DNA of 50,098 nt from positions 1-50,098 of the forward strand of contig CAVYOA010000019.1 in NCBI GenBank assembly GCA_963769945.1, given 5' to 3'. The position numbers were made by a program, and so were the translations under genes. The stretch is from WHSW01 sp963769945 (lineage in GTDB: Bacteria > Actinomycetota > Thermoleophilia > Solirubrobacterales > 70-9). Within the stretch, counting starts at the first letter, position 1; each line of letters starts with the position of its first letter. Of this stretch, positions 25,137-34,079 are shown piece by piece. The notes beneath the pieces are model-generated. The model did no database searches, was not told the DNA's origin, and saw nothing but the letters and a program-made list of their open reading frames with translations.

Positions 25137-26478
25137 CTAGGCGGCGGCTCGGAGTTCAGGCTCGGCCGGATAGGCCGACGCGCATGCCGTGCGGATCGAC
25201 TCCCCCGTGATCGCGACCAAACGGCGCAGATCGGCTTGCGAGATCGACAGCGGTGCCATCAGCACGATGGTGTCGCCGAGCGGCCGGACGATGGCGCCGC
25301 GCTGACGAGCTTCGAGCGTTACGCGATGGCCGAGGCGAAGAGCCGGGTCGTGCTCGCCGAGATCGATGCCGGCCATGAAGCCGCAGCGGCGAACCTCTGC
25401 CACCTCAGCCATTTCCTCAACCCCCGCGAGCAGCTCGCCGAGCAGGCCGATCTTCGGCTGCAGCTGAGCCAGGGTGTCCTCGCTGCGAAAGACCTCGAGG
25501 CTTGCGATCGCCGCCGCGCAGGCGAGCGGGTTGCCGGTGAAGGTGTGGCCGTGAAAGAAGGTGCGGTACTCGGCGTGCTCACCGAGGAAGCCCTCATAGA
25601 CGCGCTCGCTTGCCAGCGTCGCCGCCAGCGGCAGATAGCCACCAGTGAGGCCCTTGCCGAGGCAGAGGAAGTCCGGAGCCACATCCTCCTGCTCGCAGGC
25701 GAACATCGTCCCGGTGCGCCCGAAGCCGGTCGCGACCTCGTCGGCGATGAGAAAGACGTCGTGCTCGCGACAAAGCTCCGACACTCGGCGCAGGAACCCG
25801 GACGGCTGCACACGGATTCCGGCGGCGCCCTGGACGAGCGGCTCGACGATCACCGCTGCGATCTCGCCGGCGTGCAGCCTCGAGCAGGCGCTCGAGACGC
25901 CGTCGCTGTCGCCAGGGTCGACCCGATGGGTGTCGAACAGCAGCGGCCCGTAGGCGCCGTGGAAGAGGTCGATGCCGCCGACCGAGACCGAGCCGATCGT
26001 GTCGCCGTGGTAGCCGTCGGTGAGGCAGACGAAGCGAGGTGCGCCGGCATCGCCGGCTCGCCGCGCTGGCGCCAGTACTGAAACGCCATCTTCAGCGCGA
26101 TCTCGACCGCGGTCGAGCCCGACTCCGAGTAGAAGACGCGGCTCAATCCCGGCGGCGCCAGTTCGACCAGCTGCGCCGCCAACTCGATCGCGCCTCGATG
26201 GGTGAGCCCGAGCATGGTCGAGTGGGCGACGCGGCCGAGCTGGGCGCGTACCGCGCGTCGTCGATCAGCGGGTGGCGATGGCCATGCACGTTGCACCAAA
26301 GCGAGGAGACACCGTCGATGTAGCGGTTGCCGTCGGCGTCGATCAGCTCCGAGCCCTCGGCCCGCTCGATCACCAGCGGCGGTTCCTCGAGCCAGCCGCG
26401 CTGCTGGGTGAACGGGTGCCAGAGGTGGCGATGGTCGAGCTCGGTCAGCGAATGTGGTGAATCCGATGAATCCGACAT
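25137..26478 (-). CDS. bioA: BioA, adenosylmethionine-8-amino-7-oxononanoate aminotransferase (frame shifts near 26040 and 26245)
   Basis: ATG 26478 (MSDSSDSPHSLTELDHRHLW) is preceded by a TATCGT box 8 nt upstream. The N-terminal part reads HLWHPFTQQRGW and SLWCNVHGHRHPLID, then the frame shifts by one base near 26245. It continues as LGLTHRGAIELAAQLVELAP and YSESGSTAVEIALKM, and shifts again near 26040 to FVCLTDGYHGDTIGSVSVGG. The remainder is intact to 25137, with the PLP lysine in LGKGLTGGYLPLAATL and the HTFTGNPLACAAA motif. It converts KAPA to DAPA using SAM as amino donor. It is the last gene of the biotin group but separated from bioD by a small ORF on the other strand, so it has its own promoter. 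Confidence 0.88.
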
Positions 26479-26486
26479 CCCGGGCG

Positions 26487-26492
26487 ACGATA
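26487..26492 (-). promoter_or_regulatory. -10 box of bioA (leaderless)
   Basis: TATCGT on the minus strand lies 8 nt before the bioA ATG with no ribosome binding site between. It indicates that bioA is transcribed from its own promoter. Confidence 0.4.
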
Positions 26493-26625
26493 GATGCGGC
26501 GGCGGAGGGATTGGTTCGGCCCGTTGTCGCCGTAGCCGCGAATTCCGCTCCGTGAGCCAAATCACATTTCGAGTGGTATCAGCTCAGCTAATGTAAAACT
26601 GGTAAGCGATCAGGAAGAGAACATC

Positions 26626-26736
26626 ATGCATCCGGTACTCGGTATCTATCTCGCCAAGGCGATCAACGATGAGCATCATCGTGTAGCCAGCGAACGGCGT
26701 CGGGTGCGAGTCGCGGCCAAGCCGAAGGCTCGCTGA
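26626..26736 (+). CDS. 36-aa small protein between bioA and bioD
   Basis: ATG 26626 is preceded by AGGAAGAG, 7-8 nt upstream, a good ribosome binding site. The product starts MHPVLGIYLAKAINDEHHRV and ends in a basic stretch with six arginines and three lysines (net charge strongly positive). Similar very short basic proteins with an MHP-like start occur in other actinobacteria, from memory. Upstream sequence is locally AT-rich with a possible TTTCGA-N16-TAATGT promoter (about 26571-26598). It overlaps the 3' end of bioD in antisense by 74 nt. It may be a small regulator or simply a non-coding transcript; confidence is moderate. Confidence 0.5.
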   Translation: MHPVLGIYLAKAINDEHHRVASERRRVRVAAKPKAR

Positions 26737-27347
26737 GCTCGAGGTGGGGGAGCGTGTTCACGCTCACCCCCCCGAGCCGCTCGATCGTCTCGCGATTGGA
26801 GCGCTCGACCACAGAGGGCTGGTCGGGCCACGGTGTCAGCACCAAAGCCGCCACCTCGAGCCCCGCCGATCGCACCGCCTCGACGGTCAGCAGCGCGTGA
26901 TTGATCGTCCCCAGACCCGGCGATGCCGCGATCACCACCGGCAGTCCGAGGTCGCAGGCGAAGTCGCGCAGGAGATAGTCGCTCGTCAGTGGCACGAGCC
27001 ATCCGCCGACACCCTCGACCACAAGCACTTCGGCACTCGCCGCGGCGACGGCCCCAGCACGGCGCAGCCGGTCCGGGTCGATCGACTCGCCCGCCAGCTC
27101 GGCACCGAGATGCGGGGAGACCGGCGGGCCGTAGCGATACGGCGCGATCTCCTCGTCTGACTGGTTCGAGCCTGCAGCGCGGCGAAGCAGCGCGTGGTCG
27201 GGCTCGCCTGAGCTCGTCGAGGCCGCTGACCGCTGGCTTGAACACGGCGACCTCGAGGCCGGCCGCGGCCGCGGTGCGGGCGATCGCCGCCGCGACCGCC
27301 GTCTTGCCGACCTCGGTGCCGGTGCCGGTGACGAAAAGGCCGTCCAC
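26663..27347 (-). CDS. bioD: BioD, dethiobiotin synthetase (frame shift near 27200)
   Basis: The start at 27347 gives MDGLFVTGTGTEVGKT, the P-loop of BioD. The frame shifts by one base after VSGLDEL (near 27200) and resumes as EPDHALLRRAAGSNQSDEEI, with PVSPHLGAELAGESID and VEGVGGWLVPLT. It ends WLHDDAHR at 26663. It closes the ureido ring of dethiobiotin from DAPA, CO2 and ATP. The rebuilt length is about 228 aa, normal for the family. It follows bioF by 38 nt, a gap that holds a perfect 14-bp palindrome (27368-27381). Confidence 0.88.
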
Positions 27348-27367
27348 AGACAGACCCTACGTACTCG

Positions 27368-27381
27368 GCTCGGCGCCGAGC
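27368..27381. repeat. Perfect 14-bp palindrome in the bioF-bioD gap
   Basis: GCTCGGCGCCGAGC, self-complementary over its whole length. It could be a protein-binding site or an RNA hairpin that adjusts bioD expression; its arm resembles the GCCGAGC start of the palindromic element family. Confidence 0.4.
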
Positions 27382-27385
27382 GGAT

Positions 27386-28591
27386 TCAGGCGGCGCGGCT
27401 TGCCGGCACGGCTGCCGGCTTGAGGCGATCATCGGCGACGCCGAGATCACGCGCCGCGCGGCCGATGACGCGGGCGGCTGCCCGCAGCTCGTCGGCGCGA
27501 TGGTTGGCCATCACCGTCAGGCGCAGGCGCGAGCTGCCCTCGGGCACGGTCGGTGGCCGGATCGCCTGCGCGAAGACGCCGCCTTCGAGGGTGCGCTCGC
27601 AAAGCGCCGTCGCCCGCCGCGCGTCGCCGACGATCACCGGCACGATCTGAGTCCGCGAGCCGCTCGCGCCGAGGCCCTGGGCATTGAGCTCCTGGCGCAG
27701 CGTGGCAGCGTTTCGGCGCAGCTGCTCGACCAAGCCGGGTCGCGAGCCCAGTAGCGAGAGCGCCGCCAGCGCCGCCCCGACTGACGGCGGCGGCGGCGCT
27801 GTCGAGTAGATGAAGGGGCGCGAGGTGTTGACCAGCAGCTCGGCGATCGCACGGGACGCACAGACGTAGGCGCCGTAGCTGCCGAGCGCCTTGCCCAGCG
27901 TGCCGACGACGACGTCGACCTCGCCGCTGAGCCCCGCCTCGGCGACGGCGCCGCGTCCGCCTGGGCCGAGCGCTCCTGTGCCATGGGCCTCGTCGATGAC
28001 GAGCGTGGCGCGATGGCGGCGAGCGAGACCGACAAGCTCGCCCAGGGGAGCGACGTCGCCGTCCATCGAGAAGACGCCGTCTGAGACGATCAGCTTGGCG
28101 CGATCGCCTGCCTGCTCGAGGCCATGGGCGAGGTGCTCGGTGTCGCAGTGGCGATAGACGAACGTGTCGGCACGAGCGAGGCGGCAGCCATCGACGATAC
28201 TGGCGTGGTTGAGCTCGTCGGAGAAGACGACGCCAGAGCCGGCGAGCGCAGTCACCGTGCCGATATTGGCGAGGTAGCCCGAGCCGAACAGCAGCGCCGC
28301 TTCTGTTCCCTTGAACTCGGCGAGGCGGTCCTCGAGCTTGCGGTGAAGCGACATCGTGCCCGAGATCAGCCGCGAGGCGCCGGCACCGGCGCCGAGGCGC
28401 TCGGCCGCCTCACCGGCAGCCTGGCGCACGCGGGGATGATCTGCGAGGCCGAGATAGTTGTTCGAGCACAGCAGCAGCACCTCGGCCCCGTCCAGCAGAA
28501 CCCGCGGACCCTGCGGTCCCTCGATCAAGCGCAGTCGCCGGTGAAGCCCCGAGCGGCGCAGCTCCGCCAGGCGCTGGGCGACGTCAGACAA
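27386..28591 (-). CDS. bioF: BioF, 8-amino-7-oxononanoate synthase
   Basis: 401 aa, full length and in frame. Recognisable motifs of the alpha-oxoamine synthase family: CSNNYLGLADHPRV, SRLISGTMSLHRKLEDRLAE, DEAHGTGALGPGGRG and the PLP lysine in GTLGKALGSYG. It condenses pimeloyl-ACP/CoA with alanine to KAPA. The start lies 5 nt after the bioB stop on the same strand, so bioB-bioF-bioD form one operon. Confidence 0.96.
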   Translation of the reverse strand: MSDVAQRLAELRRSGLHRRLRLIEGPQGPRVLLDGAEVLLLCSNNYLGLADHPRVRQAAGEAAERLGAGAGASRLISGTMSLHRKLEDRLAEFKGTEAALLFGSGYLANIGTVTALAGSGVVFSDELNHASIVDGCRLARADTFVYRHCDTEHLAHGLEQAGDRAKLIVSDGVFSMDGDVAPLGELVGLARRHRATLVIDEAHGTGALGPGGRGAVAEAGLSGEVDVVVGTLGKALGSYGAYVCASRAIAELLVNTSRPFIYSTAPPPPSVGAALAALSLLGSRPGLVEQLRRNAATLRQELNAQGLGASGSRTQIVPVIVGDARRATALCERTLEGGVFAQAIRPPTVPEGSSRLRLTVMANHRADELRAAARVIGRAARDLGVADDRLKPAAVPASRAA

Positions 28592-28596
28592 GCCTC

Positions 28597-29766
28597 TCAG
28601 TCGCCCCAGCCGGGTGCGTCGGTGCGGGCACCAACGCGCTCCGAGGGCCGCTCGGGATAGCCCGGGGGCGTGCCCTTCTTCTTGATCACCCGCAGCTGCG
28701 TCGAGGGATCCCAGAAGTTGGCCTCGGCTTGGCGGTCGATGAGCTCGTCGATCGGCGTCTTTGGCGTTTCGCCCTCGAGCCAGCCGTCACGGTTGTCGGG
28801 GCGCGGGTTGGCGCCGTTGTCGTCCTGGCGGGCGACGTTGAGGCCAAGCTCCTCGAACATCGCGCGGTCGTCGGCGGGCTCGGCGCCCAGCGTGGTCAGG
28901 AAGTTGCCCATCATCACTCCGTTGAGCCCCGCCTTCACCGCCAGCGGCTGCAGCTCGCCGAGGTTCTCGACACGGCCACCGCAGAGGCGAAACAGTGCAC
29001 CGGGGATGATCAGCCGGAAGATCGCGACCCACTTGACGACCTCCCACGGGTCCATCAGCTCACGGTCGCCGAACTTCGTCCCCGAGCGCGGGTTGAGCAG
29101 GTTGATCGGGACCGAGGTCGGGTTGATCTCCGAGAGCTCGAAGGCCATCTCGACGCGCTGGCGCGGGCTCTCGCCGAGGTTGAGGATGCCGCCGACGCAG
29201 GTCTCCATGCCCGCCTTCTCGACCGCGTCGATCGTCCGCATCCGGCCCTCGTAGCGAACGGTCGTCGTCACCTCCTCGTAGTAGGAGCGCGCGGTCTCGA
29301 CGTTGTGGTGGACGCGCTGGATGCCGGCGTCGGCAAGGCGCTCGGCGCGCGCCTGGGAGATGTGGCCGATCGAGGCGCAGCGCTTGAGGTTGGTGTGCTC
29401 GGCGACGAGCTTGGCGCCTGCGACGATCTTCTCGAAGTCGCGCTTGGAGAGGCCCTGGCCCTGGGTGACCATGCAGAAGCGATGCGCGCCCGCGGCCTCG
29501 GCCGCCTTTGCGTGCTCGAGGATCTGCTCGGGCTCCATCATCGCGTGCATCGGCGTGTCGGCCTCGGCGTAACGCGATTGAGCGCAGAAGCCGCAGTCCT
29601 CGGCACAGCCGCCCGACTTCGCGTTGACGAGCGAGCACATGTCGGTCGAGTCGCCGAAGTTCTCGGTGCGAACCTGCCAAGCCCGCTCGACGATCGCCCC
29701 AATCGCCTCCTCGCCACGCGCCTCGCCGAGCTCCAGCGCCTCCTCGAACGAGATCAGCGAACCCAT
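28597..29766 (-). CDS. bioB: BioB, biotin synthase
   Basis: 389 aa from the ATG at 29766; the frame is open upstream, but a TAGCTT box 8 nt before this ATG and the family alignment support it. The radical SAM motif is CAEDCGFCAQS (CxxxCxxC), with downstream NVETARSYYEEV and NLGESPRQRVEMAFEL. The C-terminal ~60 residues (DNRDGWLEGETPKTP and on) extend beyond a minimal BioB, as in many actinobacterial enzymes. It inserts sulfur into dethiobiotin using two Fe-S clusters. First gene of the biotin operon. Confidence 0.96.
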   Translation of the reverse strand: MGSLISFEEALELGEARGEEAIGAIVERAWQVRTENFGDSTDMCSLVNAKSGGCAEDCGFCAQSRYAEADTPMHAMMEPEQILEHAKAAEAAGAHRFCMVTQGQGLSKRDFEKIVAGAKLVAEHTNLKRCASIGHISQARAERLADAGIQRVHHNVETARSYYEEVTTTVRYEGRMRTIDAVEKAGMETCVGGILNLGESPRQRVEMAFELSEINPTSVPINLLNPRSGTKFGDRELMDPWEVVKWVAIFRLIIPGALFRLCGGRVENLGELQPLAVKAGLNGVMMGNFLTTLGAEPADDRAMFEELGLNVARQDDNGANPRPDNRDGWLEGETPKTPIDELIDRQAEANFWDPSTQLRVIKKKGTPPGYPERPSERVGARTDAPGWGD

Positions 29767-29774
29767 CGCCGCGA

Positions 29775-29806
29775 AAGCTAGGCAGCGCCCCGGACGGGTT
29801 CGAACC
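29775..29806 (-). promoter_or_regulatory. bioB promoter with 10-bp palindrome at the -35 position
   Basis: On the minus strand TAGCTT (29775-29780) lies 8 nt before the bioB ATG. A perfect palindrome GGTTCGAACC (29797-29806) covers the -35 region, 18 nt away counted from TTCGAA. This is a good position for a repressor operator; it does not match the BirA or BioQ sites I know. Confidence 0.45.
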
Positions 29807-29856
29807 GCCGAGCGGCGGCTAACGTCCCACCCTTGAGTGGCAAGCTGCCGCTCGGC
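29807..29856. repeat. 50-bp palindromic element, copy 3 (between alkA and bioB)
   Basis: Outer arms GCCGAGCGGC (29807-29816) and GCCGCTCGGC (29847-29856) are perfect; inner CCAC/GTGG pair; ACGT at positions 16-19 as in copy 1. It ends 4 nt before the alkA stop codon and abuts the bioB operator candidate, so it could also act as a terminator for alkA. Confidence 0.75.
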
Positions 29857-29860
29857 GCGC

Positions 29861-30493
29861 TCAGGCCGGGGTGTTGCGCAGGGTTTCCCAGAGATAGACG
29901 CTGGCGAGGGTTCGATGCGGGCGCCACGGCTCGGCGATCGCCAGGAGCTCGTCACGGCCGGGTAGATCGTCGAGCTCGTACTCGACATGGACCGCACGGC
30001 GGATGCCGAGATCGCCGACCGGGAGCACGTCGGGGCGCTCGAGGTGGAACATCAAAAAGACCTGGGCGCTCCACTCGCCAAAGCCGCGCACGGCGGTGAT
30101 CTCGGCGGCGACCGCTTCGTCTGACATCTCCTCGAAGCGGTCGAGCTCGAGCTCGCCGGAGACGATGTGGCCGGCGAGATCGCGGACGTACTCCACCTTG
30201 CGCCCGGAGAGCCCCGCTTCGCGCAGGCGCTCCGGCTCAACTTCCAGCAGCGCGGCGGGCGCGGGAGTGACGCCGCCGAAGAGCTCGAGCACGCGATTGT
30301 AAATCGCCGCTGCGGCCTTGACCGAGACCTGCTGGCCGACGACGGTGCGCAGCAGCATCCCGTAGGCGTCGACGGGAGCCAGGTTGCGCCGCCGGTTGCG
30401 CTCGCCGATCGAGAGCTCGCCGATGCGCTCGACAATCGCGGCCATCACGGGATCTGAGGCGGCAAGTGCGTTTCGGGCGGCGGTGGCGCTCAT
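29861..30493 (-). CDS. AlkA-type DNA-3-methyladenine glycosylase (HhH-GPD)
   Basis: 210 aa from ATG 30493, chosen because TACGGT lies 10 nt upstream. The helix-hairpin-helix is VRGFGEWSAQVFLMF and the catalytic Asp is in LPVGDLGIRRAV. The substrate-binding helix region GMLLRTVVGQQVSVKAAAAI is also typical. It excises alkylated bases in base-excision repair. It is shorter than E. coli AlkA, lacking the N-terminal domain, like many actinobacterial enzymes. Its stop is 4 nt from the palindromic element. Confidence 0.88.
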   Translation of the reverse strand: MSATAARNALAASDPVMAAIVERIGELSIGERNRRRNLAPVDAYGMLLRTVVGQQVSVKAAAAIYNRVLELFGGVTPAPAALLEVEPERLREAGLSGRKVEYVRDLAGHIVSGELELDRFEEMSDEAVAAEITAVRGFGEWSAQVFLMFHLERPDVLPVGDLGIRRAVHVEYELDDLPGRDELLAIAEPWRPHRTLASVYLWETLRNTPA

Positions 30494-30503
30494 CTTCTGG
30501 CTC

Positions 30504-30509
30504 ACCGTA
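30504..30509 (-). promoter_or_regulatory. -10 box of the alkA-type gene (leaderless)
   Basis: TACGGT on the minus strand, 10 nt before the ATG at 30493. The remaining gap to the sulfatase start (30510-30636) shows no other clear signal. Confidence 0.35.
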
Positions 30510-30636
30510 GGTGAAACGGCGGTCTCGGTCCGAACGCTCGCTATCGTCCTCGCTCGTCGCAACCGAGCCCCGCACGCCGCGACTCCGACGTGACCGGCGT
30601 GTTCGGAAATCCGGGTGGCCGATCAGCTGCCCTCGA

Positions 30637-32454
30637 ATGATGCCTCGCAAAGTCGCTGGACAAGAGCCGATCGATGATCGGAACCGCCGTTGGCCGCGCC
30701 TGCTCGCAGCCGGCGTGGCGCTGCTTGCGATCCTCGCAGGGGCCGTGCTCATCGGCGCGCCCGGCGCGGAGCCCGACGCAGCGAGCGCGTTCAAGAGCCG
30801 CGCCAACATCATCATCTTGCTCACCGACGACCAGGAGACCGCGTCGGTGCGGATCATGAAGACGGTGAACAAGCAGCTCAAGCGCAAGGGCGTGACGATG
30901 AAGCGCTTCTACGACAACTTTCCGCTCTGCTGTCCCTCGCGAACGACGCTGCTCACCGGCCAGTACGCGCATAACCACAAGGTGCTCTCGAATACCGCTC
31001 CCGACGGTGGTTACGGCGTCTTCAACGAGCTTCACGGCAACAACAACCTCGCCCTCTGGCTCCAGGCGGCCGGCTATCGCACGGGCTACATCGGCAAGTT
31101 CCTCAACGAATACGCCGAGCCCGACGAGTACGGGACGCTGCCGGTCGACGTTCCCCGCGGCTGGGACGACTGGCGCGTGCTCGCCCCCTCGCGAGCCCAG
31201 TACTTCGGCTACACGCTGAACCAAAACGGCAACCTCGTCGGCTTCACTGAGGCGGAGAAGGATTACTCGACCGATGTCTTCACGACCAAGGCCAAGCGCT
31301 TCATCCGCCAAAGCGCGAAAGCGCCGAACCCGTTCTTCCTCACGCTTGGCTACGCGGCGCCCCACGGCGGCGGTGGCGGCGAGCCAGGCCGCTCCTGCAA
31401 CCGTGCCGCCGTCCCGGCCCCGCGACACCTCGGCACGCTCAAGGACGAGCTCAAGGGGAATCTGCCGAGTTCGTTCAACGAGGCCGACGTCACCGACAAG
31501 CCTTCGCCCGTCGCCGACCGCGCCCCGCTCACGCCCGGTCAGATCTCAGACATCCTGAGAAAGCGCCGCTGCGCCTGGGAATCACTGCTTGCGGTCGATG
31601 AGAGCGTCGGTGAGATCCTCAGCGAGCTCAAGCGCAAAAAGCTGCGAAACGACACCTACATCTTCTTTGTCTCCGACAACGGTCTGCTTCGCGGCGAGCA
31701 CCGGATCCGCTCGGACAAGCGCTTCCTTTACGAAGAGTCCTCACGCGTCCCGTTCATCGCCCGCGGACCTCAGCTTCCTCGCGGCGAGCAATCCTCCGAC
31801 GTCGTCACCAACGCCGACATCGCCGCAACGGTGCTCGAGATCAGCGGCGCCTCCGCCGGGCTCACCCAGGACGGCCAGTCGCTTCTGCCCAGCCTCGAGA
31901 ATCCCGACTATGAACGCGGCCGCGCTGTTCTGTTCGAGGCGTTCGCCGGCGATGAGATTCTCGGCGTGCGCACGTCGAAGTACGCCTACAGCGAGTGGGA
32001 CACCGCTTCCGCGCTCTCACCCGAGCGCGAGCTCTACGACACCGACGTCGACCCCTACCAGCTCACCAACTTGGCCAACGATCCCGCCTACAGCGGCGTC
32101 GTCGCCGACCTCTCGGCTCAACTCGACGACCTGCTCACCTGCGCCGGCAGCGAGTGCACCGCCGCTCCAGCCGGCTCGATTGCGATCGGCAGCGCAGGGG
32201 AGGGCAAGAACGGGTGTCGCGCAGCGCCGGTGATCGCCTCACTGACCAGCCCGCAGCCCGAGCCGATCGTCGCGGTCTCCTTCGAGGCCAACAACGAGCT
32301 CGTCGCACAGGACACGGTGCCCCCGTATGAGGCGGAGATCCCCGTCGCAGCGATCCGCAAAAGCCTGCCGAAGCCCGCAACCGTCGTCGCCAGCGCCCTG
32401 TTTGCCGACGGCAGGCGCCTGGCGTTGCCGGCCGACGTCAGGGTATGCAAGTAG
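30637..32454 (+). CDS. Sulfatase, type I (formylglycine-dependent), membrane-anchored or secreted
   Basis: 605 aa from ATG 30637 (a second ATG follows directly). An N-terminal hydrophobic stretch (LLAAGVALLAILAGAVLIG, ~25-43) is a signal peptide or anchor. Metal ligands in ILLTDDQ (~66-70), the formylglycine motif CCPSRTTLLTGQYAHNH, and VSDNGLLRGEHR. The C-terminal ~110 residues after the sulfatase fold form a small beta-rich domain with paired cysteines. It hydrolyses sulfate esters outside the cell; the natural substrate cannot be deduced. It overlaps the next sulfatase gene by 10 nt. Long insert with a Gly run (~235-275) is unusual. Confidence 0.88.
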   Translation: MMPRKVAGQEPIDDRNRRWPRLLAAGVALLAILAGAVLIGAPGAEPDAASAFKSRANIIILLTDDQETASVRIMKTVNKQLKRKGVTMKRFYDNFPLCCPSRTTLLTGQYAHNHKVLSNTAPDGGYGVFNELHGNNNLALWLQAAGYRTGYIGKFLNEYAEPDEYGTLPVDVPRGWDDWRVLAPSRAQYFGYTLNQNGNLVGFTEAEKDYSTDVFTTKAKRFIRQSAKAPNPFFLTLGYAAPHGGGGGEPGRSCNRAAVPAPRHLGTLKDELKGNLPSSFNEADVTDKPSPVADRAPLTPGQISDILRKRRCAWESLLAVDESVGEILSELKRKKLRNDTYIFFVSDNGLLRGEHRIRSDKRFLYEESSRVPFIARGPQLPRGEQSSDVVTNADIAATVLEISGASAGLTQDGQSLLPSLENPDYERGRAVLFEAFAGDEILGVRTSKYAYSEWDTASALSPERELYDTDVDPYQLTNLANDPAYSGVVADLSAQLDDLLTCAGSECTAAPAGSIAIGSAGEGKNGCRAAPVIASLTSPQPEPIVAVSFEANNELVAQDTVPPYEAEIPVAAIRKSLPKPATVVASALFADGRRLALPADVRVCK

Positions 32455-34047
32455 CCGGGCGAGTAGCCGGCTTCGCCATCGTCACGATCGCCGCGCTCCT
32501 CGCCGGGTGCGGCGGTGGCGACTCACCCGAGCCCAACCCACCGGTCGAGCCGAACCCACGCTTCGGTGAGCAGCCGAACTTCGTCTTCATCCTCACCGAC
32601 GACCAGGACTACGCCTCCTACAACCGCGAGACGATGCCGTTGACGCACCGGTTACTCGGCGATGCCGGCTTCACCTTCACCAATCACGTCGACGCGACGC
32701 CGCTTTGCTGCCCGTCGCGCGCCGCCTACCAGAGCGGGCAGTACGGCCACAACAACGGGGTCCTCAACAACAAGCCTGGCTACGGCGAGCTCACCGATAA
32801 GGACAATCTGCTCCCGATCTGGCTCCAGCGGGCGGGCTACAGCACAGCCTACGTGGGCAAGTTCATGAACGGCTATGAGGCCTATGTCGAAGACGGCGAC
32901 GAGATCGCGCCGGGCTGGGATCGATGGTCGGTGCTCAGCGGCAACGCGCTCGGGTATCGCGATTTCAGGCTCACCGTCGACGGCAAGCAGCGCAAGGAGA
33001 TCTATACGGACCGCTACATGACCGACGTTCTCAGCGGGCGTGCCGTGGATCTGGTCGGCGAGCTGTCCGGCTCGAAGCCGTTCTATCTCCAACTAGGTCA
33101 GCTCGCCCCACACGTCGAGAACCTCAACGCCGACAGCGGCGGGCCGTGCGGAGGAGACGCGGTGCCGCCGCCGCGCGACCTCGGCCGCTTCACCGGCACA
33201 CAGCTGCCGCGGCTGCCGGCTGTGCGCGAGCGAGACGTTTCGGACAAGCCCGCGATCGTCAGTGGTCAGCCCGCGCTAGACGCGGGCAAGCTCGACCAGA
33301 TCCGGGCGCGATACGAGTGCCGGCTGGAGACGCTTCCCGCCGTCGACAGAGGCGTCGCCGATCTCGTCGCCGCGCTCCGCCAGGCCGGAGAGCTCGACGA
33401 GACGATCATCGCCTACGCCTCCGATAACGGCAACTTCCATGGCCAGCATCGTCTCCCGGGCGGCAAGGGGCTCGCCTACGAGGAGGCCGCGCACGTGCCG
33501 TTCGCGCTTCGTGTCCCACCCGCGTTTCGCGGCGGGCTCGAGGCCGGAGCTGAGATCAGCCGGCCGACCGCGAACATCGACTACGCGCCGACGATCGTCG
33601 ATTGGGCCGGCGCCGAGCCGTGCCCAGACGCGGGCGAATGCCGGGTCATGGACGGCCGCTCTCTGCTGGGATTGATCACCGGTCGCGATCGCGCGTGGCC
33701 GGCGCAGCGCCCGATCCTGACCGAGCTCGATATCGGCAAGGAGCAGCTGCAATCGGGCCGCGGCATCTCCTGTCGCTACGAGGGCGTCCGCCAGGGCAGG
33801 TGGCTTGTATCTCGAGCACAGCGCGCTTCCGGACCTCGCAACCGGCACCTGCGCCGAGACCGAGGCGATCGAGCTCTATGACCACCGAAGCGATCCCTTC
33901 GAGCTCGACAACCTGACGTCGGTCGCCGCCGGTGCGCGGGTCGCGGACACCGCGCAGCGTTTGGCTCGCCTAACCGATGAGCTCTCCGATTGCGCCGGCA
34001 TCGAAGGCCGAGATCCCGAGCCGGCCTCCGGTCACTACTGCAAGTAG
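32445..34047 (+). CDS. Sulfatase lipoprotein (frame shift near 33797)
   Basis: ATG 32445 lies within the end of the first sulfatase, so translation is coupled. The N-terminus ends in a lipobox (AALLAGC, Cys22), so it is lipid-anchored outside the membrane. Motifs FILTDDQDY, CCPSRAAYQSGQYGHNNG and ASDNGNFHGQHR mark it as a formylglycine-type sulfatase. One base too many near 33797 moves the last ~78 residues (EHSALPDLATGTCAETEAIE and on) into another frame, ending at 34047. Rebuilt length is about 533 aa. It is a paralogue of the upstream gene, probably from an old tandem duplication. Confidence 0.86.
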
Positions 34048-34063
34048 GCGGGGGACAGCGGGT

Positions 34064-34079
34064 ATCGGCCTCAGCCGAT
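34064..34079. terminator. Hairpin between convergent genes
   Basis: ATCGGC-CTCA-GCCGAT, perfect 6-bp stem with a 4-nt loop, 17 nt after the sulfatase stop. It contains the stop codon of the convergent small gene, so it may end both transcripts. Confidence 0.5.

Noticed and set aside
25273..25290. GCCGAGCGGCC in bioA as another element copy
   Set aside because: No matching right arm at 40-50 bp and the residues fit the conserved BioA sequence.
29793..29810. GGTTCGAACC looks like a tRNA T-loop
   Set aside because: No acceptor, D or anticodon stems can be formed around it; it is a perfect palindrome in a promoter.
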